Origin: Denitrificimonas caeni DSM 24390
Lineage (GTDB): Bacteria > Pseudomonadota > Gammaproteobacteria > Pseudomonadales > Pseudomonadaceae
Direction: 5' to 3'
Assembly: GCF_000421765.1 (NCBI RefSeq)
Contig: NZ_ATXQ01000001.1
Location: forward strand, 548,767-612,766
Length of the DNA: 64,000 nt
The first letter of the stretch is position 1. Every line of letters begins with the position of its first letter. The notes under the pieces are model-generated. The model was not told the origin of the DNA and ran no database searches. It saw only the letters and a list, made by a program, of their open reading frames with translations. The translations under genes and the position numbers were made by a program. Positions 15,746 to 25,155 of the stretch are shown one piece after another.

Positions 15746-17428
15746 ATGACCAATAAAAATAATAATGAAACACTGACACAGCAAGCAATAGAAAGCACTT
15801 TGGGACTTAATCCGGTCATTGGTATCAATGGCAAAGACTTGATTTCAACCGCACGCATGGTGCTTAAACAAGCCCTTCGTCAACCGGTACATAGTGTTAA
15901 GCATGCTGCACGCTTTAGTTTAGAAATTAAAAACGTCCTGCTCGGTCAGTCTGAGCTTTCTCCAGAAAAAAGCGATCGTCGTTTTAACGATCCGACCTGG
16001 ATCAACAACCCAATCTATAGACGCTATATGCAAGGCTATCTCGCTTGGCGTAAAGAGCTACATGACTGGATTGAAGAGAGCAATCTATCGGAGCAAGACA
16101 TCAATCGCGGGCACTTTGTCATCAACTTGATGACGGAAGCAATGTCTCCGACCAATAGCATGGCCAATCCTGCTGCCGTGAAGCGTTTTTTTGAAACCGG
16201 CGGTAAAAGTCTATTTGATGGACTTTCCAACCTTGCCAAAGACCTTGTGCATAACGGTGGCATGCCCAGTCAAACGGATATGAGTGCCTTTGAAGTAGGT
16301 AAGACGATTGCCAGCACACCCGGCGCAGTTGTATTTCGTAATGAAGTTTTAGAAGTTTTGCAATATCAGCCCGTTACCGAACAGGTTCACGAGCGCCCTA
16401 TTCTGATTGTGCCACCACAAATCAATAAATTTTATGTATTTGATCTGACGCCGGATAAAAGCTTGGCGCGCTATTGCTTAAGCAACAGCTTGCAGGTTTT
16501 TGTTGTGAGCTGGCGTAACCCTTCTAAGGCTCATCGCGAATGGGGTTTGAACACTTACATTGAAGCGCTCAAAGAGGCGGTTGATGCTGTATGCGCCATT
16601 ACTGGCAGTAAAGATGTGAACACCATGGGGGCGTGCTCTGGCGGCATCACCAGCGCCGCGCTGCTCGGTCACTATGCGGCATCTAAACAAAATAAAATTA
16701 ATTCTGTCACCCAGCTGGTGAGCGTTTTAGACTTCACTCTAGACAGCCAAGTGGCTTTATTTGCCGATGATAAAACCCTAGAAAGCGCCAAGCGTCGTTC
16801 TTACCAAGCCGGTGTTCTGGAAGGTAAAGAGATGGCGAAAGTATTTGCTTGGATGCGCCCGAATGACTTGATCTGGAACTACTGGGTGAATAATTACCTC
16901 CTGGGTAATGAGCCACCAGTGTTTGATATTTTGTATTGGAATAACGATACCACACGACTACCAGCGGCTTTTCATGGCGAGTTGATTGAAATGTTCCGCA
17001 CCAATCCATTGGTACGCGCTAACGCATTAGAAGTCTGCGATACGCCGGTTGATTTATCTAAAGTGAATGTTGATCTGTATTGCGTAGCGGGCACCACTGA
17101 CCACATCACGCCATGGGAGTCATGCTACCGCTCAGCATTACTGTTTGGCGGTAAGTGTGAATTTGTACTGTCCAACAGCGGCCATATTCAAAGTATCTTA
17201 AACCCTGTCGGCAACCCAAAAGCACGCTTCCAAACCAATACAGAATTGCACGGCGACCCGAAAGTCTGGCAAGAAACGGCGACCAAACACACTGATTCTT
17301 GGTGGAAGCATTGGCAGAAATGGATTGAAGAACGCTCAGGAAAGCTCAAAAAAGCTCCTGCAAGTCTAGGCAGTAAAGCTTATCCAACCGGTTACCCAGC
17401 GCCAGGCACTTACGTTCACGAACGTTAA
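15746..17428 (+). CDS. phaC1: class II poly(3-hydroxyalkanoate) synthase PhaC
   Basis: PhaC polymerises medium-chain (R)-3-hydroxyacyl-CoA into storage polyester at the granule surface. The 560-residue product has the lipase-box-like GACSGG with catalytic Cys297, Asp452 in GTTDHITPW and His480 in NSGHIQSI. These are the positions of the class II triad. The ATG at 15746 has GGAG at 15735-15738, and the length equals Pseudomonas PhaC1. The frame stays open for 40 codons upstream without a ribosome binding site, which I regard as chance. Two overlapping AANAANAA motifs directly after the start (15752-15765) suggest Hfq/Crc control. PhaZ follows; a second synthase is absent. Confidence 0.94.
   Translation: MTNKNNNETLTQQAIESTLGLNPVIGINGKDLISTARMVLKQALRQPVHSVKHAARFSLEIKNVLLGQSELSPEKSDRRFNDPTWINNPIYRRYMQGYLAWRKELHDWIEESNLSEQDINRGHFVINLMTEAMSPTNSMANPAAVKRFFETGGKSLFDGLSNLAKDLVHNGGMPSQTDMSAFEVGKTIASTPGAVVFRNEVLEVLQYQPVTEQVHERPILIVPPQINKFYVFDLTPDKSLARYCLSNSLQVFVVSWRNPSKAHREWGLNTYIEALKEAVDAVCAITGSKDVNTMGACSGGITSAALLGHYAASKQNKINSVTQLVSVLDFTLDSQVALFADDKTLESAKRRSYQAGVLEGKEMAKVFAWMRPNDLIWNYWVNNYLLGNEPPVFDILYWNNDTTRLPAAFHGELIEMFRTNPLVRANALEVCDTPVDLSKVNVDLYCVAGTTDHITPWESCYRSALLFGGKCEFVLSNSGHIQSILNPVGNPKARFQTNTELHGDPKVWQETATKHTDSWWKHWQKWIEERSGKLKKAPASLGSKAYPTGYPAPGTYVHER
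15752..15765 (+). promoter_or_regulatory. candidate Hfq/Crc catabolite-repression motifs at phaC start
   Basis: Two overlapping copies of AANAANAA (AATAAAAA at 15752-15759 and AATAATAA at 15758-15765) begin three bases after the phaC start codon. In Pseudomonas such A-rich motifs in the initiation region bind Hfq with Crc and block translation when preferred carbon sources are present. Crc control of phaC1 has been reported in P. putida. Confidence 0.45.
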
Positions 17429-17439
17429 TTTATATTCTG

Positions 17440-17530
17440 CAGCGCATGGATGCGCTGTAATACTGCAAACTCATTAGATAATTGCTTATGACACGTCGTC
17501 CCGCTGATGCTTGGATAACAGCAACGGGAC
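17440..17530 (+). other. two hairpins in the phaC-phaZ spacer
   Basis: The 123-bp spacer contains a 7-bp stem with a TGGA tetraloop (CAGCGCA/TGCGCTG, 17440-17457) and a second hairpin (GTCCCG at 17498-17503 with CGGGAC at 17525-17530). Neither is followed by a T-run. They may attenuate transcription or stabilise the 3' end of the phaC message, letting phaC and phaZ be expressed at different levels. Confidence 0.45.
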
Positions 17531-17551
17531 GTCACTACCAAGAGGCGCAGC

Positions 17552-18460
17552 ATGCCGCTATCCTTTGTTTTTCGTACCATAGACCTTGACGGGCAGACCT
17601 TACGTACGGCTGTCCGCCCAGGCACAAGTGCGCTGCCTCCACTGCTTATTTTTAATGGCATCGGTGCCAACCTTGAATTGGTATTGCCTTTTGTTAAAGA
17701 GCTCGATCCAGATCTCGAAATTATTGCTTTCGACGTCCCTGGGGTTGGTGGTTCTTCAACGCCAAGCAAACCTTATCGTTTTCCAGGCCTCGCCAAACTC
17801 GCCGCGCGTATGCTGGACTATTTAGATTACGGTCAAGTCAACGTCATCGGTGTGTCTTGGGGTGGAGCGCTGGCACAGCAATTTGCCTACGATTACCCAG
17901 AGCGTTGCAAAAAACTGATTCTAGCCGCCACCGCAGCCGGCGCAGTGATGGTGCCTGGCAAACCAAAAGTATTGTTACGCATGGCCAGTCCGCGCCGCTA
18001 CATCCAGCCTTCATACGGTGTGCAAATTGCTGCTGACATTTACGGTGGTGCCTTTCGTCGTGATCCAAAGCTGGCCACGCGTCATGCCAGTAAAGTCCGC
18101 TCTGGTAGTAAGCTGGGTTACTACTGGCAGCTGTTTGCGGGTCTAGGCTGGACCAGTATTCATTGGCTGCACAAGATCAAACAACCCACTTTAGTGTTGG
18201 CCGGTGATGACGATCCGATTATCCCGCTGGTCAATATGCGCTTACTCGCTTGGCGAATTCCCAACTCGCAACTGCATGTGATTGATGATGGGCATTTATT
18301 TTTGGTGACTCGTGCGGCTCTGGTTGCGCCGCTCGTCATGGAGTTTCTCAGCGAAGAGCGTAAGCGCGCAGTTATTCATCCGATCCCTACTCCTTTAGCT
18401 GCACCTGCGGATGAGTCAGAAGATGATCTAGCCGATGAACAACCCCATGAAAACACGTGA
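17552..18460 (+). CDS. phaZ: intracellular medium-chain PHA depolymerase PhaZ
   Basis: PhaZ is an alpha/beta-hydrolase that mobilises stored polyhydroxyalkanoate. The catalytic triad is visible at the positions known for Pseudomonas PhaZ: Ser102 in GVSWGG, Asp221 in GDDDPI and His248 in DDGHLF. The oxyanion-region motif LLIFNGIGANLEL precedes it. At 302 residues it is slightly longer than the P. aeruginosa protein (285) because of an acidic tail after about residue 275. AGAGG precedes the ATG. The 3' end overlaps phaD, so hydrolase and regulator are probably co-translated. Confidence 0.94.
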   Translation: MPLSFVFRTIDLDGQTLRTAVRPGTSALPPLLIFNGIGANLELVLPFVKELDPDLEIIAFDVPGVGGSSTPSKPYRFPGLAKLAARMLDYLDYGQVNVIGVSWGGALAQQFAYDYPERCKKLILAATAAGAVMVPGKPKVLLRMASPRRYIQPSYGVQIAADIYGGAFRRDPKLATRHASKVRSGSKLGYYWQLFAGLGWTSIHWLHKIKQPTLVLAGDDDPIIPLVNMRLLAWRIPNSQLHVIDDGHLFLVTRAALVAPLVMEFLSEERKRAVIHPIPTPLAAPADESEDDLADEQPHENT

Positions 18461-19061
18461 TCGCATTCTCGAATGTGCTTTATTGTTATTTAATCAGCGT
18501 GGCGAATCGAATATCTCGACATTGGAGATCGCCACCGAACTGGACATGAGCCCAGGCAATTTGTATTACCATTTTCACGGCAAAGAACCGCTGATTATGG
18601 AGTTGTTTGCACGCTTTAAAAACGAACTTGCCCCGCTACTCAACCCACCAGAGCAACTAGAGGTGGAACCGGAAGACTATGCGCTATTCATTCACCTTGT
18701 GGTTGAACGTATGGCGGCCTATCGATTCTTCTTTCAAGATTTAGCCAATCTTTCGGTACGCCTACCGCAATTAGCACGACAGATTCGTCAATGGCTCAAT
18801 CAATTCAAGCACACTTTAGCGACGCTACTAACCCACTTACAGGCTCAAGGTGTACTGGTCAGTGATAGTCAATCGCTTGGTTTACTGGTCGAGCAAGTGA
18901 CTTTAACACTGCTATTTTCACTCGATTATCAGCGCGTGATGGGCATGGAGCCTGAGGTGCGAGTGGTGGTGTTTAATGTCCTGATGCTGGCAACCCCGCA
19001 CTTGCATCATTCCCTCAAACCCGCAGTAGAAAAAATCGCGCTACGCTACTTATCTCCTTAA
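18447..19061 (+). CDS. phaD: TetR-family regulator of PHA genes, PhaD
   Basis: PhaD is a TetR-like protein that activates phaC and phaI promoters in pseudomonads, probably in response to an acyl-CoA ligand. The 204-residue product begins MKTRDRILECALLLFNQRGE and has the helix-turn-helix TLEIATELDMSPGNLYYHF near residues 25-45. The rest is a helical ligand-binding domain. I chose the ATG at 18447, matching the P. aeruginosa start; an ATG at 18435 would add four residues. Both lie inside the phaZ coding region (14-bp overlap). In relatives phaC2 lies between phaZ and phaD; here there is no room for it. Confidence 0.9.
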   Translation: MKTRDRILECALLLFNQRGESNISTLEIATELDMSPGNLYYHFHGKEPLIMELFARFKNELAPLLNPPEQLEVEPEDYALFIHLVVERMAAYRFFFQDLANLSVRLPQLARQIRQWLNQFKHTLATLLTHLQAQGVLVSDSQSLGLLVEQVTLTLLFSLDYQRVMGMEPEVRVVVFNVLMLATPHLHHSLKPAVEKIALRYLSP

Positions 19062-19085
19062 TTTTAAATAGCGATGTTTGCAGAA

Positions 19086-19114
19086 ACAAAAAACCCAGCA
19101 GAGCTGGGTTTTTT
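19086..19114. terminator. bidirectional terminator between phaD and phaF
   Basis: The stem CCCAGC-AGA-GCTGGG (19094-19108) is flanked by an A-run on the left and TTTTTT on the right, so it ends transcripts from both the converging phaCZD and phaIF units. Confidence 0.8.
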
Positions 19115-19130
19115 GTACGTCAGTCAGTAC

Positions 19131-19838
19131 TTAGATAAAAGTAACTGGCTTAGGCTTAGCAACTTCTGGCGTCACTGGCGCAGCGTCAGGCTTGGCAGCT
19201 GGAGCAACGGCAGGTTTAGCTTGCACTTCTTTCGCTACAGCTGGCTTGTCTGCAGCAGCTTTAGCGGCTGGCTTAGCGGCAGCTGGCTTTTTAGCGGCCG
19301 GCTTGGCTGGTGCTTTCGCGGCTGGTTTTGCTGCAGTTTTAGCAGGAGCCTTAGCCGCTGCTTTCGCTGCTGGCTTAGCAGGTGCTTTTACTGCTTTTTT
19401 AGCGGCTGGTTTAGCAGCTGCAACAGTAGTGCCTGTGAGCTTTTCAATTTGTGCAGTCAAGGTTTCTACTTGATCTTGCAGCGCTTTAACTTCGTTACGG
19501 CTTGGTACGCCTAAACGAGAAATAGCAGAGTTTAAGCGCTTATCAAACGCCTCTTCCAGCTCATTCCACTTGCCCAGTGCTTTGCCTTTAACGCCGCTAA
19601 CGCGTGTTTTAGCAGACTCTACAGACTCTTTTACCACTTCAACTTGCTTATCAACTTCAGTTTTAGCGACTTTCTCAGCTTTTTCGCCGTCTTTAACTAA
19701 GCTGTCAAATAACTTACTGCCATCTTTGCTGACTTTTGAGTATGCACCCAAGCCGGCTAACCAAATTTGGCGACTGTATTTTTCAATTTCAGCAACCACC
19801 ACATTGCTGCTTTTTTCAGTTTTTTTCTTGCTGCTCAT
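19131..19838 (-). CDS. phaF: PHA granule-associated phasin/histone-like protein PhaF
   Basis: PhaF coats PHA granules through its N-terminal phasin domain and binds DNA through a lysine-rich tail, helping granule partitioning at division. The 235-residue product begins MSSKKKTEKSSNVVVAEIEK at 19838. Its amphipathic phasin domain ends near residue 130 with a short leucine-zipper-like stretch (VEALQDQ-type heptads around LTAQIEKLTG). The tail is made of AAKPA/KAPAKPA histone H1-like repeats. An in-frame start 48 bases upstream would overlap phaI and is rejected. It lies 10 bases after phaI and shares its transcript. Confidence 0.92.
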   Translation of the reverse strand: MSSKKKTEKSSNVVVAEIEKYSRQIWLAGLGAYSKVSKDGSKLFDSLVKDGEKAEKVAKTEVDKQVEVVKESVESAKTRVSGVKGKALGKWNELEEAFDKRLNSAISRLGVPSRNEVKALQDQVETLTAQIEKLTGTTVAAAKPAAKKAVKAPAKPAAKAAAKAPAKTAAKPAAKAPAKPAAKKPAAAKPAAKAAADKPAVAKEVQAKPAVAPAAKPDAAPVTPEVAKPKPVTFI

Positions 19839-19848
19839 AATATCCACC

Positions 19849-20274
19849 TTAGTTTTTTTGCTTAGCTGCTTGTTCAACCAGTGCACTTAACTGCTCTAAC
19901 CGCACTGACAGAGCATCTAAGTCGTTACGAGATGGCATACCAACGCGATTGAGCGCACGTGCAACACGCTTATCAAAAGCATTTTCGATCTGCTCTAAAC
20001 GACCTTCTACTGCTTCCACAGCATCGCTCTTCACATCATCGATACGCTCATTAACAGCATCAACTTTTTCGCTGATGACTTTCTTGCCATCTTTCTCAAC
20101 AGTTTCGCCAGCTTTAACCAACCCTTTAAAGTAGTCGTAACCTTCTTGGCCTGCTTTAGCATAAGCACCTAAACCGGCTAACCATGCTTTACGCGTGTAC
20201 TGTTTAACGTCAGCTAACACGCTCTTAGTTGTTTCTTTAGTGTCTTGCACTTGTTTCGCAACTGCATTACCCAT
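19849..20274 (-). CDS. phaI: phasin PhaI
   Basis: PhaI is the major small phasin that stabilises PHA granules. The 141-residue product is homologous to the N-terminal part of PhaF, sharing the motif RKAWLAGLGAYAKAGQEG and the later NRVGMPSRNDLDAL, but it lacks the lysine-rich tail. It is amphipathic and rich in Lys, Glu and Val with coiled-coil character. It is the first gene of the phaIF unit. The promoter must lie in 20275-20384, where PhaD is expected to act. Confidence 0.92.
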   Translation of the reverse strand: MGNAVAKQVQDTKETTKSVLADVKQYTRKAWLAGLGAYAKAGQEGYDYFKGLVKAGETVEKDGKKVISEKVDAVNERIDDVKSDAVEAVEGRLEQIENAFDKRVARALNRVGMPSRNDLDALSVRLEQLSALVEQAAKQKN

Positions 20275-20384
20275 GCTTCACCTCATTATTTAAACTGCAA
20301 ATTTGGTGCTCCTAGAACAGAGCATGGGTACACAATAGGTAAGTAAATTAGAAACAACATACTAAATACGCTTTAAAAAACGTT

Positions 20385-20660
20385 TTAACTGAGTTGTTTA
20401 TCTAAAGTTTCTTCAATTTCACGTTTAATGGTTCCACTTAGCGCCGATAACAATAAGCCCAGTTTTAGGCTAACGCGGACATTCGTCTCATCAACATCAA
20501 TGCTGCCCTGAGCACCTGTGCGGCGAAACTCTAAAGTGTCTCCCGACCAACGGTAGCTCACGTCATATTGCTGGGCGAGGCGCTCTGCCAACTGCTGAGC
20601 CTTAACGCGTGCGCCTTCACGGCCTAAAGTGTGCTGTCGCTCAACTACAATTTTGCTCAT
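20385..20660 (-). CDS. polyhydroxyalkanoic acid system family protein
   Basis: This is a 91-residue protein of the PHA-granule-region family, found next to phaI in Pseudomonas. It begins MSKIVVERQHTLGREGARVK and has the pattern of a short alpha/beta domain with the motif YRWSGDTLEFRRTGAQGSI. It lies between phaI (110-bp spacer) and the divergent ubiE. The function is unknown; association with PHA metabolism rests on conserved neighbourhood only. Confidence 0.8.
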   Translation of the reverse strand: MSKIVVERQHTLGREGARVKAQQLAERLAQQYDVSYRWSGDTLEFRRTGAQGSIDVDETNVRVSLKLGLLLSALSGTIKREIEETLDKQLS

Positions 20661-20799
20661 TAACTTCCCCTAACCCACTTTTTATCAACAGTTATGCGTT
20701 CACTTAGCACAAAGGATATTGTCGCTAATCTGTCCAGCGTCAAGACAAACTGCGCTGTGGGTATTAGAATGCTCGATAATCTGTCTAAGGTGAAGTTTT

Positions 20800-21570
20800 A
20801 TGAGTAATCCACGTCAGCCCAATAGCGATGAGCCAACCACCCACTTCGGCTTTCAAGATGTGCCCGAAAGCCAGAAAGCAGAAAAAGTTGCTGAAGTGTT
20901 CCATTCCGTTGCAGCCCGTTACGACATTATGAATGACGTACTTTCCGGTGGTATGCACCGCCTATGGAAGCGCTTCACTATCGAACTATCTGGCGTGCGC
21001 CGCGGCAATAAAGTCCTCGACATTGCCGGTGGCACCGGCGATTTAGCGCGCAAGTTTTCCAGCTTAGTTGGCCCTGAAGGCGAAGTGGTGCTGGCTGACA
21101 TCAATGCTTCAATGCTGAAAGTCGGTCGCGACCGTCTCCTCGACAAAGGCGTGGCTAACAATATTAGCTTTGTCCAAGCCGATGCCGAAAAGCTACCGTT
21201 TCCAGACAATCACTTTGATGTTGTGACCATTGCTTTTGGTTTACGCAATGTCACCCATAAAGAAGATGCGCTGCGTTCAATGCTGCGTGTGCTTAAGCCC
21301 GGTGGACGTTTGCTGGTGCTGGAGTTCTCCAAGCCAAGCAACCCACTGCTGTCTAAGTTCTACGATGCTTATTCATTCAAGTTTATGCCGTTAGCAGGCA
21401 AGTTGATCACCGATGACGCGGAAAGCTATCGTTATTTAGCTGAATCAATTCGCATGCACCCCGATCAAGACACCTTAAAAGCGATGATGAGCGATGCAGG
21501 CTTTGAACGCGTGACCTTCCACAACATGACCGGCGGTATTGTCGCGTTACACCGTGGAATTAAGCCCTAA
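20800..21570 (+). CDS. ubiE: ubiquinone/menaquinone C-methyltransferase UbiE
   Basis: UbiE is the SAM-dependent C-methyltransferase of ubiquinone synthesis. The 256-residue product contains [15 protein letters not shown] near the start, the SAM-binding motif [12 protein letters not shown], the acidic loop VLADIN, and the family signature [17 protein letters not shown]. The C-terminus [11 protein letters not shown] is typical. Its TAA stop overlaps the ATG of ubiJ by one base. The ubiE-ubiJ-ubiB order is that of E. coli and Pseudomonas. Confidence 0.96.
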   Translation: MSNPRQPNSDEPTTHFGFQDVPESQKAEKVAEVFHSVAARYDIMNDVLSGGMHRLWKRFTIELSGVRRGNKVLDIAGGTGDLARKFSSLVGPEGEVVLADINASMLKVGRDRLLDKGVANNISFVQADAEKLPFPDNHFDVVTIAFGLRNVTHKEDALRSMLRVLKPGGRLLVLEFSKPSNPLLSKFYDAYSFKFMPLAGKLITDDAESYRYLAESIRMHPDQDTLKAMMSDAGFERVTFHNMTGGIVALHRGIKP

Positions 21571-22187
21571 TGCTGACCCAGTTCGCGCTCGCCAGTGCCG
21601 AGTCCGCGTTAAATCGCGTGCTGCAACTCGACAGCACGGCGCAAGCTCGTTTAGCGCCGCTAGCGGGTAAAGTCATCGCGATTGCCTGTTCGATGCCGGC
21701 AATCACTGTTTACTTGATACCACTAGAAACCGGTATACAACTGGCTAAGCAATGGCATGCGCCAGCTGACTGCACTTTAACAGCGCCCGCAACCTTGCTA
21801 TTAAAGCTTGCCAGCAGCGCTAACAAAACCAGCGTTTTGCACCACCCAGAAGTAAGCATCGACGGCAACAGTGCTTTACTAATGGAGCTGGCAGAGATTA
21901 TGCAAAGCCTCGAACTGGATTGGGAATATGAAGTGTCACGCTGGCTTGGACCGCTACCTACAGCGCTCATCAGCAGCCACTTACGCAGCCGCCGCGACTG
22001 GGTCATACAATCGGCGCAAAGCTTGCATTTAAATGCTGCTGACTATTTAGCCGAAGAATCGCGCGCACTGGTGGGGCATACAGAGGCAGACATGCGTTTT
22101 AGCGAAATCGATCAACTAAAGCTGGACTTAGATCGTCTCGATGCGCGCATCACGCTCTTACTTAAACGGAATTCAAAGCCTCTATGA
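21570..22187 (+). CDS. ubiJ: ubiquinone biosynthesis accessory factor UbiJ (SCP2 domain)
   Basis: UbiJ is a lipid-binding accessory protein of the Ubi complex. The 205-residue product carries an N-terminal SCP2-like sterol-carrier domain (about residues 10-120) and a C-terminal coiled-coil with the segment [20 protein letters not shown]. It is translationally coupled on both sides: one-base overlap with ubiE and four-base ATGA overlap with ubiB. Sequence conservation in this family is low, so assignment rests on domain layout and position. Confidence 0.9.
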   Translation: MLTQFALASAESALNRVLQLDSTAQARLAPLAGKVIAIACSMPAITVYLIPLETGIQLAKQWHAPADCTLTAPATLLLKLASSANKTSVLHHPEVSIDGNSALLMELAEIMQSLELDWEYEVSRWLGPLPTALISSHLRSRRDWVIQSAQSLHLNAADYLAEESRALVGHTEADMRFSEIDQLKLDLDRLDARITLLLKRNSKPL

Positions 22188-23758
22188 AGCTGATAGCCAC
22201 TCGCCGACTCTGGCGTATTTTACGTGTTGTCATACGCTACCGTCTGGATGATTTGCTGTTTGCTTTGCCGCTACCAGGCTACCTGCGCATTCTGCAATGG
22301 TTACTGCCCTGGCGCTGGCTTCCGCGTGGTAAAACCCTACCGCGTGGTGAAGCATTACGTTTAGCCCTTGAAGACTTAGGCCCCGTATTTATTAAGTTTG
22401 GCCAAATACTCTCAACCCGCCGCGATTTACTGCCGCCGGATATCGCGGATGAAATGGCCAAACTGCAAGACCAAGTGCCGCCCTTCCCATCAGAACAGTC
22501 GATCAAACTGATTGAAGAACAACTCGGTGCATCCATTGCAGAGGTGTTTAGTTCTTTCTCCAGCACGCCACTGGCCTCGGCCTCGATTGCCCAAGTCCAC
22601 GCCGCGCAACTAAAAAGCGGCGAAGATGTAGTGGTTAAAGTGATCCGCCCGGGTTTAAAACCTATCATTGCCCAAGACCTCGCTTGGTTATTTTTACTGG
22701 CCGGCATCGCTGAACGTGCATCGCCTGATGCGCGGCGCTTACGCCCAAGAGAAGTCGTCAGCGATTACGAAAAAACCATCTACGACGAACTCGACCTACT
22801 GCGCGAAGCAGCCAACACCAGTCAGTTACGCCGCAACTTCAGTGACTCGCCGCTACTCTATGTGCCGCAAATTTATTGGCAGTGGAGCCGTCCAAAAGTA
22901 TTGGTGATGGAGCGTATTTACGGTGTTCCAGTAACCGATATGGCCACTTTGGTTGATCAAGGCACAGATCTAAAAAAACTTGCCGAACGCGGTGTCGAGA
23001 TTTTCTTTACGCAAGTATTTCGCGACAGCTTTTTCCACGCAGATATGCACCCTGGCAATATTTTTGTCAGCACGCGCACGCCTTGGGATCCGCAATACAT
23101 TGCGATTGACTGCGGCATCATTGGTACGCTGACGCCAGAAGACCAAGATTATTTAGCCCGTAACCTGCTGGCGTTTTTTAAGCGCGATTATCGCAAAGTC
23201 GCACAACTGCACATTGATTCTGGTTGGGTTCCTAGCGACACGCGAATCAACGAGTTTGAGTCAGCGATTCGTACAGTCTGCGAGCCTATTTTCGAGCGTC
23301 CTTTAAAAGAAATCTCCTTTGGCCATTTATTGCTGCATCTCTTCCAAACCGCCCGCCGTTTTAATATGGAAGTGCAGCCACAATTAGTCTTGCTACAGAA
23401 AACCCTACTTAATATCGAAGGCTTGGGTCGTCAACTCTATCCAGACCTCGACTTATGGAGCACCGCGCAGCCTTATTTAGAGCGCTGGATGCGTGAGCGT
23501 TATATGCCTAAACACGCCTTAGCACAGTTGCAGCAGCAGTTTGAACGGTTGCCACACTTAGCCAATACCATGCAAGCCAGCCTAGAGAACTTCAATCACA
23601 GACCCGAGCCAAAGGCTCAGCCGCAGCGTTGGCTGAACACTTTATTAGGTGCCAGCTTGTTGGTTGCCAGCGCGCAGCTTGGCTTAACCTTTCACTTAGA
23701 AGCCTGGCCTGCTTGGTTAATGCTCAGTGCCGGCCTATGCTTAGTGCTGCGTCGCTAG
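22184..23758 (+). CDS. ubiB: ubiquinone biosynthesis kinase-like protein UbiB
   Basis: UbiB is an atypical kinase-like (ABC1/COQ8) membrane protein needed for ubiquinone synthesis. The 524-residue product contains the hallmark KFGQ (71-74) followed by [12 protein letters not shown], an Ala-rich loop [11 protein letters not shown] in place of a normal glycine loop, and the catalytic-loop variant [11 protein letters not shown]. Two hydrophobic C-terminal segments anchor it in the inner membrane. It starts inside the end of ubiJ. Confidence 0.95.
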   Translation: MKLIATRRLWRILRVVIRYRLDDLLFALPLPGYLRILQWLLPWRWLPRGKTLPRGEALRLALEDLGPVFIKFGQILSTRRDLLPPDIADEMAKLQDQVPPFPSEQSIKLIEEQLGASIAEVFSSFSSTPLASASIAQVHAAQLKSGEDVVVKVIRPGLKPIIAQDLAWLFLLAGIAERASPDARRLRPREVVSDYEKTIYDELDLLREAANTSQLRRNFSDSPLLYVPQIYWQWSRPKVLVMERIYGVPVTDMATLVDQGTDLKKLAERGVEIFFTQVFRDSFFHADMHPGNIFVSTRTPWDPQYIAIDCGIIGTLTPEDQDYLARNLLAFFKRDYRKVAQLHIDSGWVPSDTRINEFESAIRTVCEPIFERPLKEISFGHLLLHLFQTARRFNMEVQPQLVLLQKTLLNIEGLGRQLYPDLDLWSTAQPYLERWMRERYMPKHALAQLQQQFERLPHLANTMQASLENFNHRPEPKAQPQRWLNTLLGASLLVASAQLGLTFHLEAWPAWLMLSAGLCLVLRR

Positions 23759-23809
23759 CGACACATATCAAGCCAAAAACTTTACAATATGACAGCTATT
23801 GAGAACGAC

Positions 23810-24196
23810 ATGAGCAACTGGTTAGACGAAATCAAGTGGGACAGCAATGGTCTGATCCCTGCGATTGCCCAAGATTATAAAACCGAGCGCATTTTGATGA
23901 TGGCTTGGCTCAACCGTGAAGCGCTTGAGCTGACGGTCAAAGAACAGCGGGCAATTTACTGGTCACGCTCACGTGCTAAGCTTTGGCGTAAAGGTGAAGA
24001 GTCTGGACACATTCAGAAATTGCATGAAATACGCCTCGACTGCGACGCCGATGTTATTATCTTACGCGTTGAGCAAATGGGCGATATCGCTTGCCACACC
24101 GGTCGCCACAGTTGTTTTTACCGTGTACTGATTGACGGTCAATGGCAGACAGTAGAACCTGTTATAAAAAATCCTCATGATATCTATCAAGGCTGA
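23810..24196 (+). CDS. hisI: phosphoribosyl-AMP cyclohydrolase
   Basis: HisI opens the adenine ring of phosphoribosyl-AMP in the third step of histidine synthesis. The 128-residue monofunctional enzyme has the motifs [20 protein letters not shown] and the metal site LDCDAD with [12 protein letters not shown] chose the ATG at 23810 ([10 protein letters not shown]), which matches Pseudomonas orthologues; an ATG at 23789 would add seven residues. It is followed after 5 bases by hisE, so steps two and three are encoded by separate but adjacent genes. Confidence 0.94.
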   Translation: MSNWLDEIKWDSNGLIPAIAQDYKTERILMMAWLNREALELTVKEQRAIYWSRSRAKLWRKGEESGHIQKLHEIRLDCDADVIILRVEQMGDIACHTGRHSCFYRVLIDGQWQTVEPVIKNPHDIYQG

Positions 24197-24201
24197 TAAG
24201 C

Positions 24202-24537
24202 ATGACTGACGATATTCTGCGCCGTGTAGCACAAGTGATTGATTCGCGTAAAAACGCTGAGCCAGACACCTCTTACGTTGCGAGTCTGCATCACAAAGGC
24301 TTGAACAAAATTTTAGAGAAAGTCGGCGAAGAAGCCGTGGAAACCATTCTTGCAGCAAAAGATGCTGCAAGCTCGGGCGATGCCCACGACGTCATTTACG
24401 AAACGGCAGATTTATGGTTTCACAGTTTAGTGATGCTTTCTGCTTTAAACTTAGAGCCTCAAGCAGTACTTGAAGAGCTCGAACGGCGCTTTGGCTTATC
24501 TGGTCACGCAGAAAAAGCAGCCCGGACAACATCTTAA
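24202..24537 (+). CDS. hisE: phosphoribosyl-ATP pyrophosphatase
   Basis: HisE removes pyrophosphate from phosphoribosyl-ATP, the second step of histidine synthesis. The 111-residue all-helical MazG-like protein contains [15 protein letters not shown], which holds the metal-binding glutamates, and [17 protein letters not shown]. It is monofunctional, as usual in Pseudomonas. It ends 25 bases before tatA and probably shares a transcript with the tat genes. Confidence 0.95.
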   Translation: MTDDILRRVAQVIDSRKNAEPDTSYVASLHHKGLNKILEKVGEEAVETILAAKDAASSGDAHDVIYETADLWFHSLVMLSALNLEPQAVLEELERRFGLSGHAEKAARTTS

Positions 24538-24562
24538 TTATTGGCACTACGGAGTACACATC

Positions 24563-24802
24563 ATGGGCGGCATTAGCGTTTGGCAACTACTGATTATCTT
24601 AGCAATTGTTATTGTCTTGTTTGGCACCAAGCGCCTGAAAGGCGTTGGCTCTGACTTAGGTGATGCGATTAAAGGCTTTCGTAAAGCAGTCGACACCGGT
24701 GAAGAAAAACCTACTGAAGCAGTTCAAAAGTCTGAAGCCACTGGGCAAACTTTTGATGCCAAAGCCGAACATATCGAAGAGCCTTCTTCTTCTAAAAAAT
24801 GA
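24563..24802 (+). CDS. tatA: Sec-independent translocase subunit TatA
   Basis: TatA forms the pore-like oligomer of the twin-arginine translocase. The 79-residue protein begins [20 protein letters not shown], a single membrane helix, followed by the [20 protein letters not shown] amphipathic helix and a polar tail. I chose the ATG at 24563 because GGAG lies at 24551-24554; the longer frame reaching into hisE is spurious. NosZ, encoded in this window, has a Tat signal and is a likely client. Confidence 0.95.
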   Translation: MGGISVWQLLIILAIVIVLFGTKRLKGVGSDLGDAIKGFRKAVDTGEEKPTEAVQKSEATGQTFDAKAEHIEEPSSSKK

Positions 24803-24810
24803 GTTAATCC

Positions 24811-25155
24811 ATGTTTGATATTGGCTTCTCTGAACTGATCCTGATCGGTGTGGTTGCGCTTGTAGTCATCGGCCCTGATCGCTTGCCTGGCGCTGCTCGG
24901 GTGGCGGGCATGTGGGTGGGTCGTATCAAGCGCAGCTTTAATACGATCAAAGAAGATGTTGAGCGCGAGCTCGGCGCTGATGAAATTCGTCGTGAGCTGC
25001 ACAATGAAGGAATTTTAGAGAAAGAGCGTAAAATGCTCAAAGACACTACTGATAAAGCCAATCAAATGTTCAGTGATAAGCCTTTGCAAAACTTACTTAA
25101 AGATAGCTCGCCAACCAAAGACAGTAGCGCAGCAGATAAAGAGCAATCCTCATGA
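24811..25155 (+). CDS. tatB: Sec-independent translocase subunit TatB
   Basis: TatB, together with TatC, forms the twin-arginine signal receptor. The 114-residue protein begins [20 protein letters not shown], one membrane helix, then the conserved [13 protein letters not shown] hinge and a long amphipathic helix with a polar tail. It lies 8 bases after tatA and overlaps tatC by four bases (ATGA). Confidence 0.94.
   Translation: MFDIGFSELILIGVVALVVIGPDRLPGAARVAGMWVGRIKRSFNTIKEDVERELGADEIRRELHNEGILEKERKMLKDTTDKANQMFSDKPLQNLLKDSSPTKDSSAADKEQSS

Noticed and set aside
17429..17551. Remnant of phaC2 near phaZ
   Set aside because: Neither the phaC-phaZ spacer nor the phaZ-phaD junction contains synthase-like sequence.
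19192..19473. 93-codon Ala-rich frame on the plus strand inside phaF
   Set aside because: It is the antisense of the AAKPA repeats; low-complexity coding DNA often leaves open frames on the other strand.
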